Positions 55,401 to 64,000 of a stretch of DNA of 64,000 nucleotides are shown here, piece after piece. A model generated the notes under the pieces. The model searched no databases, had not been told where the DNA came from, and saw nothing but the letters and a program-made list of their open reading frames with translations. Within the stretch, counting starts at the first letter, position 1. Every line of letters starts with the position of its first letter. Origin of the DNA: Mycobacterium gordonae (GTDB lineage Bacteria > Actinomycetota > Actinomycetes > Mycobacteriales > Mycobacteriaceae); NCBI RefSeq assembly GCF_002101675.1, contig NZ_LQOY01000026.1:1-64000 (forward strand), given 5' to 3'. Both the position numbers and the translations under genes were made by a program.

Positions 55401-56645
55401 AACGACGGGTTCGGTGATGTGTTCCTGGTGATCGACAACTACCGGGCGCTGGCCGAGGAGAACGAGGTGTTGATCGACCAGGTCAACGTGATCATCAACC
55501 AGGGTCCCTCGTTCGGCGTACACGTCATCGTCACCGCCGACCGCGAGTCGGAGCTGCGGCCGCCGGTGCGAAGCGGTTTCGGTTCCCGTGTCGAATTGCG
55601 TCTGGCCGCAGTCGAAGACGCCAAACTGGTGCGCTCGCGTTTCGCCAAGGACGTTCCGGTCAAGCCCGGGCGTGGCATGGTGGCGGTCAACTACGTGCGG
55701 CTCGACAGCGACCCGCAGGCCGGCCTGCACACCCTGGTGGCGCGCCCGGCACTGGCCAGCACGCCGAACAACGTCTTCGAGTGTGACAGCGTTGTCGCGG
55801 CCGTCAGCCGGCTCACCACGGCAGCGGCACCTCCGGTACGTCGTCTGCCGGCCCGGTTCGGCGTCGAGCAGGTCCGCGAACTGGCGGCCCGCGACACCCG
55901 TCAGGGCGTCGGTGCCGGCGGAATCGCCTGGGCGATCTCGGAATTGGACCTGCAGCCGGTGTATCTCAACTTCGCCGAGAACTCGCACCTGATGGTCACC
56001 GGCCGTCGCGAGTGTGGCCGTACCACGACGCTGGCCACGATCATGTCCGAGATCGGACGGCTGTACGCGCCGGGTTCCACCAGCGCGCCGCCACCTCCGC
56101 CCGGACGGCCGTCGGCGCAGGTGTGGCTGATCGACCCGCGCCGTCAGCTGCTCACCGCGTTGGGCTCCGATTACGTGGAGAAGTTCGCCTACAACCTCGA
56201 CGGCGTGGTGGCCATGATGGGTGAGCTGGCGGCTGCCCTGGCGGGACGCGAGCCGCCGCCCGGTCTGTCCGCCGAGGAGCTGTTGTCGCGGTCGTGGTGG
56301 AGTGGTCCGGAGATCTTCCTGATCGTGGACGATATCCAGCAGCTGCCGCCGGGCTTCGATTCGCCGCTGCACAAGGTGGTTCCGTTCGTGAACCGGGCTG
56401 CAGACGTCGGGTTGCACGTGATCGTCACGCGCACCTTCGGTGGTTGGTCGTCGGCGGGCAGCGACCCGATGCTACGTGCCCTGCACCAGGCCAACGCGCC
56501 ATTGCTGGTCATGGACGCCGACCCGGACGAAGGCTTCATCCGCGGCAAGATGAAGGGCGGCCCGCTGCCCCGTGGTCGAGGCCTGCTCATGGCCGAGGAC
56601 ACCGGCGTGTTCGTTCAGGTTGCGGCCACCGAGGTGCGCAAGTAG
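52482..56645 (+). CDS. eccC5: ESX-5 FtsK/SpoIIIE-type ATPase EccC5
   Basis: The 1387-residue protein drives type VII secretion. Two membrane segments lie near residues 37-80. Three FtsK-like ATPase domains follow, with P-loops GTTGSGKST (499-507), GAGGSGKTT (872-880) and GRRECGRTT (1174-1182). The third has Arg in place of the lysine, so it probably does not hydrolyse ATP well, a trend known for EccC domain 3. Domain 1 Walker B is MLVVVIDEFYEWF. The gene is intact in one frame. A long hairpin follows the stop. Confidence 0.96.
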   Translation: MKRGFARPTPEKPPVIKPENIVLPTPLSIPPPEGKPWWLIVVGVVVIGLLGGMVAMTFASGSHVFGGVGSIFPIFMVGGMMMMMFGGRFGGQQQMSRPKLDAMRAQFMLMLDMLRETAQESADSMDANYRWFHPAPNTLAAAVGSQRMWERKPDGKDLNFGVVRVGVGMTRPEVTWGEPQNMPTDIELEPVTGKALQEFGRYQSVVYNLPKMISVLVEPWYALVGDRPQVLGLMRAIICQLAFSHGPDHIRLIVVSSDLDEWDWVKWLPHFGDSRRTDAAGSARMVYSSVREFAAEQAELFAGRGSFTPRHASSSAQTPTPHHVIIADVDDPQWEYVISAEGVDGVTFFDLTGSEMWTNVPERKLTFDKIGVIEALPRDRDTWMVIDDKAWFFALTDQMSTAEAEEFAQKLAQWRLAEAYEEIGQRVAHIGARDILSYYGISDPADIDFEDLWGSRTDTMGRSRLRVPFGNRSDNGELLFLDMKSLDEGGDGPHGVMSGTTGSGKSTLVRTVIESLMLGHPPEELQFVLADLKGGSAVKPFAGVPHVSRIITDLEEDQALMERFLDALWGEIARRKAICDSAGVDDAKEYNSVRARMRARGQDMAPLPMLVVVIDEFYEWFRIMPTAVDVLDSIGRQGRAYWIHLMMASQTIESRAEKLMENMGYRLVLKARTAGAAQAAGVPNAVNLPAQAGLGYFRKSLEDIIRFQAEFLWRDYLRISTVDGEEAPVLVHSIDYVRPQLFTNSFTPMEVSVGGPSIEPVASFSNGEALNGHVEEDEEEEAIRTPKVGTVIIDQLRRINFEPYRLWQPPLTEPVAIDELVNRFLGHPWNKDYGSARNLVFPIGIIDRPFKHDQPPWTVDTSGPGANVLILGAGGSGKTTALQTLICAAALTHTPEQVQFYCLAYSSTALTTVAQFPHVGEVAGPTDPYGVRRTVAELLALVRERKRSFLEYGIASMEMFRRRKFGGEAGPVPNDGFGDVFLVIDNYRALAEENEVLIDQVNVIINQGPSFGVHVIVTADRESELRPPVRSGFGSRVELRLAAVEDAKLVRSRFAKDVPVKPGRGMVAVNYVRLDSDPQAGLHTLVARPALASTPNNVFECDSVVAAVSRLTTAAAPPVRRLPARFGVEQVRELAARDTRQGVGAGGIAWAISELDLQPVYLNFAENSHLMVTGRRECGRTTTLATIMSEIGRLYAPGSTSAPPPPPGRPSAQVWLIDPRRQLLTALGSDYVEKFAYNLDGVVAMMGELAAALAGREPPPGLSAEELLSRSWWSGPEIFLIVDDIQQLPPGFDSPLHKVVPFVNRAADVGLHVIVTRTFGGWSSAGSDPMLRALHQANAPLLVMDADPDEGFIRGKMKGGPLPRGRGLLMAEDTGVFVQVAATEVRK

Positions 56646-56668
56646 TTCCAGTCAGGTCATAGCGCAAG

Positions 56669-56731
56669 CAACGCCGCCGCGTCGCTGTCGATTTTCCAGT
56701 TCGCTGGATTCGACACGGCGCGGCGGCGTTG
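56669..56731 (+). terminator. large hairpin downstream of eccC5
   Basis: CAACGCCGCCGCG (56669-56681) is the exact reverse complement of CGCGGCGGCGTTG (56719-56731). A second stem, TGTCGA with TCGACA, lies inside it. Flanking CGCAAGCA and TGCTTGTGCG extend the base of the stem imperfectly. It begins 24 bases after the eccC5 stop, so it may end the eccB5-eccC5 transcript or reduce read-through into the PPE genes. Confidence 0.6.
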
Positions 56732-57156
56732 TCTGCTTGTGCGGCCCTAGCGACATCGCGGTGAACATTGCGCTCGGAAACAGGGTCGCAGTCGATTTGT
56801 CGCGGATCCGTCCCCCCGATTTGTGCAGGTCAGAGCGCAGCGCTCGATCGATGGTTTAACGCCCGCTGAACAACGGTTGGCCGGGAATGAATAGTCGGTG
56901 TCATCGGTATCCTCGCCTGATTTCAGGTTCTAATGTGTTTTCTATGTGCTTGCGCGAAAGCAAACCAGATAACTGCTGACGATGCTACTATCTCCGGCTT
57001 TTTTGTGGTTGGAGAGATATTTGGGTTCTCGGCAGCTCATCCGGCAAGCGCAGCATTACCGACCCGCTGCACGACTGAGCTCGGTCACCGCATGGGGGAG
57101 CAACCGCAGCAACCGAAAGCCAGACCGCCGAGGCGGTCTCGGCTGGCTGAGGAGGG
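56732..57156. other. 425-base non-coding gap before the PPE cluster
   Basis: No credible gene is seen. The stretch around 56930-57010 is AT-rich, unlike its surroundings, and TACTAT at 56986-56991 could be a -10 element for the PPE gene at 57157. No -35 of good spacing is evident (TTGCGC at 56950 is 30 bases away). In M. tuberculosis, cyp143 and the ferredoxin gene lie here; in this window they are further right. Confidence 0.45.
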
Positions 57157-58383
57157 GTGGTGTTGGACTTCGGAGCGTTACCGCCCGAAATCAACTCGGG
57201 CCGGATGTATGCCGGCCCCGGATCGGGCCCGATGCTGGCCGCAGCGGCGGGCTGGGATGGGCTCGCCGCCGAAATGACCACGGCGGCATCGGGTTACGGC
57301 TCGGTCATCACCGAGTTGACCAGTTCGCCGTGGGTGGGACCGGCATCCCAGTCGATGGTGGCCGCGATCGCGCCTTATGTGGCCTGGATCAGCGCCACCG
57401 CGGACCAGGCCGAGCAGGCTGCAACGCAGGCCAGGGCAGCTGCCGCCGCCTACGACACCGCGTTCGCCATGACGGTGCCGCCGCCAGTGGTCGCGGCAAA
57501 TCGAGCGCTGCTTGCCACGCTGATCGCCACCAATTTCTTCGGACAGAACACGCCGGCGATCGCGGGGACCGAGGCACATTACGCACAGATGTGGGCGCAG
57601 GACGCCGTCGCGATGTACGGCTACGCCGCCTCGTCAGCGACCGCTCTGCAACTGAGTCCGTTCACCCCGCCGCCGCCCACCACCAACGCCGGCGCGGAGG
57701 CCGGGCAGGCAGCGGCCGTCGGCCAGGCCGCCGCGGCACCCGCGGGCAACGCCGCGGCGACCGTCGGCCCGACCCTGGCGCTGGCCTCACTGCTGGGCAC
57801 CCTCGGGTCGCCGGTATCCACGTCGGCCCCGGTGACCGGCCTCGAAGGGCTCCTTACCGGATTGGGCTTCTCGTTCGCTCCGGACTCGGTCGCATTGCCC
57901 CCATGGTTCCTGGGCTCTAACGGCCTGATCGCGACGGTGTTCGGAAACTCCACGAACATCTGGAACTCCGTTACGAATTACCCCTACTTCGCGCTGGGAT
58001 CGGCGAACTCACTCCTCGCTTGGGGTGCCGGCATGCTGCCCGGTGCGCCCGCTCCCAACCCGGCCCTGGGTGGCGCCCTGACACCTCCCGGTGCCATCGG
58101 CGCCTGGGGGACGCCGGTATCTGCCGGATGGGCTCAGGCCGGCACGGTCGGCAAGCTGTCGGTGCCGCCTACCTGGGCCGCGAACACGGTCGGGCAGGTG
58201 ACTCCGTTGCCGCCGGGCTTGGCAGGTTTCGACGGCCTCAGCGCCGCGGCGTCCAAAGGCACCACCAACGGCATGCTGAGCGGACTGCCGACCAGCGGAC
58301 TCGGCCGTCGCGCCGCCGGCGGCTACACGAACAAGTACGGGTTCAAATACAGCGTGCTGACTCGATCGCCGTCGGCCGGATGA
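57157..58383 (+). CDS. PPE protein, PPE-SVP type (ESX-5 locus)
   Basis: The 408-residue protein has the PPE domain ([36 protein letters not shown], about 1-180). The C-terminal part has the SVP motif [12 protein letters not shown] and ends TRSPSAG. It is closely related to the PPE at 61622. GGAGGGGTGGTGTTGGAC offers GTG 57157, GTG 57160 and TTG 57163 as starts; GTG 57157 is too near the ribosome site, so one of the others may be real. PPE proteins pair with PE proteins for export; the next gene is a PE. Confidence 0.9.
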   Translation: MVLDFGALPPEINSGRMYAGPGSGPMLAAAAGWDGLAAEMTTAASGYGSVITELTSSPWVGPASQSMVAAIAPYVAWISATADQAEQAATQARAAAAAYDTAFAMTVPPPVVAANRALLATLIATNFFGQNTPAIAGTEAHYAQMWAQDAVAMYGYAASSATALQLSPFTPPPPTTNAGAEAGQAAAVGQAAAAPAGNAAATVGPTLALASLLGTLGSPVSTSAPVTGLEGLLTGLGFSFAPDSVALPPWFLGSNGLIATVFGNSTNIWNSVTNYPYFALGSANSLLAWGAGMLPGAPAPNPALGGALTPPGAIGAWGTPVSAGWAQAGTVGKLSVPPTWAANTVGQVTPLPPGLAGFDGLSAAASKGTTNGMLSGLPTSGLGRRAAGGYTNKYGFKYSVLTRSPSAG

Positions 58384-58458
58384 CCCCGAAGGAGTGCCAC
58401 CCAAAGCTCACGCGCACTGAAACATGTTGATCCGCAGCGTCATTCGAGAGGAAGTCAG

Positions 58459-58758
58459 ATGTCATACGTAACCACCCAACCCGAGGCACTGTCGTCGGCC
58501 GCCGCCAGCCTGCAGGGTATCGGCTCGTCCGTCAGCGCGCAGAACGCGGCCGCTGCCGCCGCGACGACCGGAGTGGTTCCGGCCGCCGCCGACGAGGTGT
58601 CCGCGCTGACCGCAGCACAATTCGCCGCGCACGCCCAGATGTACCAGGCCGTCAGCGCCCAGGCCTCGGCCATCCACGAGATGTTCGTCAAGACCCTGGG
58701 GACCAGCGCCGGTTCATACGCAGCCACCGAGGCCGCCAACGCGGCCGCGAGCAGATAG
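58459..58758 (+). CDS. PE protein (99 residues, PE18/PE19-like)
   Basis: The product consists only of a PE domain (MSYVTTQPEALSSAAASLQG, with the VPAAADEVSALTAAQ core). It ends soon after YAATEAANAA, without a long C-terminal domain. It is very like PE18 and PE19 of the M. tuberculosis ESX-5 locus in recalled sequence. A good ribosome site (gagaggaag) precedes the ATG. It is 11 bases before the next PPE gene, the usual PE/PPE chaperone-pair arrangement. It forms a helical dimer with its PPE partner and is exported by ESX-5. Confidence 0.93.
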   Translation: MSYVTTQPEALSSAAASLQGIGSSVSAQNAAAAAATTGVVPAAADEVSALTAAQFAAHAQMYQAVSAQASAIHEMFVKTLGTSAGSYAATEAANAAASR

Positions 58759-58769
58759 GGGACCGCGCA

Positions 58770-61186
<2,417 letters not shown>

Positions 61187-61275
61187 TCATCCCGCGCAGC
61201 TGCCAACGGCGCCATGCCCGAGAAACCTACCAATCCGATTGCCGTGTGGCATATCGGCGGCCGACCGACGGCTAA

Positions 61276-61479
<204 letters not shown>

Positions 61480-61621
61480 AGGCTGAATTCCGGGTTAACA
61501 GACATTCACGAGCAATGAATTGTTGGCTTTGCCGCGCCCAAACCCCGAACCACGCCTCTAAGTTCCAATGAGTCCAGTCTGTGACTGCTCCGCGCGATAG
61601 CGACGCCAATCGTCAGGAGGG

Positions 61622-62833
61622 GTGTTGTTCGACTTCGGGGCACTGCCGCCTGAGATCAATTCCAGTCGCATGTACAGCGGTCCGGGACCGGGTCCGATGC
61701 TGGCCGCGGCCTCGGCCTGGGACGGCGTAGCGGGCGAAATGGCCTCGGCCGCAAGGGGCTACGCCTCGGTCATCGGCGAGCTGACGAGTTCGCCGTGGAT
61801 CGGCCCGGCATCCCGGTCGATGCTTTCCGCGGTGGCACCCTATGTGAGCTGGCTCAGCGCGACCGCCGGCCAGGCGGAGCGTGCGGGCGTGCAGGCCCGC
61901 GCGGCCGCTGCGGCTTACGAGGCCGCGTTCACCCTGACGGTGCCACCGCCGGTGATCGCGGCCAACCGAGTCCTGTTGATGACGCTGGTCGCGACTAACT
62001 TCTTCGGGCAGAACACTCCCGCGATTGCGGCGACCGAGGCCGACTACCTGGAAATGTGGGCCCAGGACGCGGCTGCGATGTACGGGTACGCGGCGTCGTC
62101 GGCACTGGCCACCGAATTGGGCCGGTTCTCCCAACCCCCGACGACCACCAACCCGGCGGCGCCGGCGGACACGTCCGCGCCGGGCACCACCCCGACGATT
62201 CCGCAGCTGCTCTCGGCGGCCGCGCTTCCGCAGCTCGGACCCCAGTTCATGGCGGCACCGGCGGCGGCGACGTCCGACGTGGTCATCATCACCGACACCC
62301 CGGTGCGCACCGTCCCCATGCTCGGGTGGTTGCCGACGCCGGATAACAACTGGGCGGGCCTCTATCCCGGTATGTATACCGCGATCAGGCAAACGCTGCA
62401 GGCCTACTTCGGGGTCGGCCTCGCCAACTTCGGCTGGTCCATCGGACAGCAGCTGCAGGACGGACTCGGCACGACGGCGGGTTCCGGTGGCGCCTGGTAT
62501 CCGACGCCGCAATTCGCCGCGCTGGGCGCCGGCGGCTGGAATTACCACGGTGGGGCAGGACTGTCGGCCAGTATCGCCTCGTCCGCCAAGGTCGGTGGGC
62601 TGTCCGTGCCGGCGAGCTGGACCGGTGCGCCCGGTGCCACCGAACCCGCGCCGGCAATCACGGCGGCCACCCACCTCACGCCCTCGGCCGGCGACACCGG
62701 CCACGTCAACGGAGTCAACGCCGCACTGCGCGGATTGTCGTTCGGAACACGCGACGGCCAGCGTGCCGGCAATCTGGGTGTGCGTTACGGACTGCGTTAC
62801 ACCGTGCTTACCCGACCTCCGTCAGCCGGATGA
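61622..62833 (+). CDS. PPE protein, PPE-SVP type (paralogue of the PPE at 57157)
   Basis: The 403-residue protein has the PPE domain ([38 protein letters not shown]), a middle segment, and a [14 protein letters not shown] motif. It ends LTRPPSAG. Its N-terminal domain follows the 57157 gene residue by residue, with variants such as [28 protein letters not shown] sequence again leaves GTG 61622 and TTG 61625 as starts. It lies 142 bases after the ferredoxin. Confidence 0.9.
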   Translation: MLFDFGALPPEINSSRMYSGPGPGPMLAAASAWDGVAGEMASAARGYASVIGELTSSPWIGPASRSMLSAVAPYVSWLSATAGQAERAGVQARAAAAAYEAAFTLTVPPPVIAANRVLLMTLVATNFFGQNTPAIAATEADYLEMWAQDAAAMYGYAASSALATELGRFSQPPTTTNPAAPADTSAPGTTPTIPQLLSAAALPQLGPQFMAAPAAATSDVVIITDTPVRTVPMLGWLPTPDNNWAGLYPGMYTAIRQTLQAYFGVGLANFGWSIGQQLQDGLGTTAGSGGAWYPTPQFAALGAGGWNYHGGAGLSASIASSAKVGGLSVPASWTGAPGATEPAPAITAATHLTPSAGDTGHVNGVNAALRGLSFGTRDGQRAGNLGVRYGLRYTVLTRPPSAG

Positions 62834-62870
62834 ATTTTGTTGATTCGCAGAGATATTGAGGAGTCGCGAC

Positions 62871-64000
62871 ATGGCAACCGATTTTGGGGCGCTACCGCCC
62901 GAGGTCACCTCGGCGATGATGTATGCCGGTCCGGGGGGAGCATCCTTCGTATCTGCCGCATCCGCCTGGAACGCGTTGGCCGCCGAACTCACATCGACTG
63001 CTCAGGGCTACGAAACGGTGCTCGGCCGGTTAGCCGGGGAGGAATGGCTTGGTCCGGCTTCGGCAACGATGGCGCTGGCGGCGCAGCCGTACGTGGACTG
63101 GCTGACGGCCACCGCCGGGCAGGCGGAACGGGCCGCCGTCCAGTCTCAGTCGGCCGCGGCCGCCTTCGAGACCGCTTTCGCCGCGGTCGTGCCTCCGCCG
63201 CTGGTGGCGGTCAATCGCGCGGAACTGGCCCAAGCGTTGCAGACCAACGTGTTCGGTGTGAACAACGGTGTGATTGCGCAGCTGGAAGCCCAGTATGCGG
63301 AGATGTGGGCGCAGAACGCCGGGACCATGTACAGGTATGCGTCGTCCTCGGCGCTCGCGTCGAAACTGGAGTCGTTCACCGCCGCCCCGGGTATCACCGA
63401 CGCGGCCGGCACGGCGACTCAGAGCGCAGCAGTGGCCGCCGCCCAGGCCGCCCCGGCGGCTTCCATCCAGGAGTCGCTGCAAAGCTTCTTCAGCCAGATC
63501 ACCGGCCAGCTGGGACTGCTTGCCACCCCGGCCGGGACACAGCAACTGCTGACCGAGACCGCAACGCAGTTTCCGATACTCACCGAGATCTGGTTCCTGC
63601 TGACCGGGCAGACCACACTGCCCAACAACCTCGGCACGTTCATGCAGGGTTACTCGAATTATGCGAGCTTCTTCTACAACACCGAAGGGCTGCCGTACTT
63701 CAGCGTCGGTATGGGCAACTTCGGTGTTCAGATGGCCAAGTCGGCGGGTTTGTTGAACACCGCGGCACCGGCGGCGGCGGCCGCTGTCCCGACGCCCCCG
63801 ATCAGCGCGGCGCTCGGTGCCGGCGGACAGGTGGCCGCCGGCCTGGGCGAGGGCGCCCACATCGGGCACCTGGCGGTTCCCGCGTCGTGGCCCGGCGCGT
63901 CGGCGGCGGCACCTATCGTTCGCCCGGCTGTGCAGATGATCAGTGAGCCGATCACCGCCGGCGAGTCGGCGGCAGCCGGAAATGTCTTGAGCGGCATGCC
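62871..64000 (+). CDS. PPE protein, PPE26/27-like, truncated by window end
   Basis: The frame is open from ATG 62871 ([20 protein letters not shown], after gaggagtcgcgac) to the window edge, so at least 376 residues are encoded. It has the PPE domain (EEWLGPAS, TNVFGVNN, MWAQNAGTM) and the middle motif YASFFYNTEGLPYFSVGMGN shared with PPE26. AHIGHLAVPASW is the SVP-like element. Only the last part of the protein is missing. It is the fourth PPE gene in this stretch. Confidence 0.9.
   Translation, partial: MATDFGALPPEVTSAMMYAGPGGASFVSAASAWNALAAELTSTAQGYETVLGRLAGEEWLGPASATMALAAQPYVDWLTATAGQAERAAVQSQSAAAAFETAFAAVVPPPLVAVNRAELAQALQTNVFGVNNGVIAQLEAQYAEMWAQNAGTMYRYASSSALASKLESFTAAPGITDAAGTATQSAAVAAAQAAPAASIQESLQSFFSQITGQLGLLATPAGTQQLLTETATQFPILTEIWFLLTGQTTLPNNLGTFMQGYSNYASFFYNTEGLPYFSVGMGNFGVQMAKSAGLLNTAAPAAAAAVPTPPISAALGAGGQVAAGLGEGAHIGHLAVPASWPGASAAAPIVRPAVQMISEPITAGESAAAGNVLSGM

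Noticed and set aside
54024..56417. 797-codon reverse frame opposite eccC5
   Set aside because: It is His/Arg/Asp-rich composition shadow of a strongly coding forward gene with conserved ATPase motifs.

Overview
The window is high-GC mycobacterial chromosomal DNA. PE, PPE, PPE-MPTR and PE_PGRS genes, an ESX-5 type VII secretion locus (eccB5, eccC5, cyp143) and two blocks whose gene order I recognise from Mycobacterium tuberculosis point to a slow-growing Mycobacterium. I do not name a species. Names of the Rv type are recalled from M. tuberculosis by protein resemblance and order; no database search was run.

Layout. (1) 1-12539 is a metabolic block: the end of a DUF222/13E12-type gene, a small secreted protein, an acetolactate-synthase-like ThDP enzyme divergent from gabD1, then R2lox with its TetR regulator, fadE4, and a forward operon of phosphotriesterase-like lactonase (php), acyl-CoA ligase, PP2C phosphatase and a polytopic membrane protein. 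This matches Rv0234c-Rv0230c plus extra genes. (2) 12540-22910 is a junction: a HAD-hydrolase pseudogene with two in-frame amber stops, a giant six-module PPE-MPTR gene (2785 codons) and a PE_PGRS gene. (3) 23020-50700 follows the order Rv1769-Rv1781c: PLP enzyme, M28-type peptidase, gulonolactone-type dehydrogenase, a WS/DGAT acyltransferase, a small ANTAR-like protein, IclR regulator, BBE-type flavoprotein, PhlG-like hydrolase, two tandem TetR paralogues, cyp144, small and membrane proteins, and malQ. A PPE-MPTR gene and a PE_PGRS gene lie between the TetR pair and cyp144. A molybdopterin/cytochrome-b-like fusion with a divergent SRPBCC gene precedes malQ. (4) 50956-64000 is the start of ESX-5: eccB5-eccC5, PPE-PE-PPE, convergent cyp143, ferredoxin, and two more PPE genes, the last cut by the window end.

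How the genes fit together. The php-ligase overlap beside fadE4 suggests hydrolysis of a lactone or ester, CoA activation and dehydrogenation. The IclR-flavoprotein-PhlG-like set looks like a small catabolic unit with palindromic control sites. The TetR paralogues and cyp144 share the upstream motif TGAGACANAAA, which suggests a regulon whose target has been moved about 7 kb away by PPE/PE_PGRS DNA. PPE and PE products are expected substrates of the ESX-5 machine encoded at the right-hand end. I saw no tRNA, rRNA, CRISPR array or insertion sequence.
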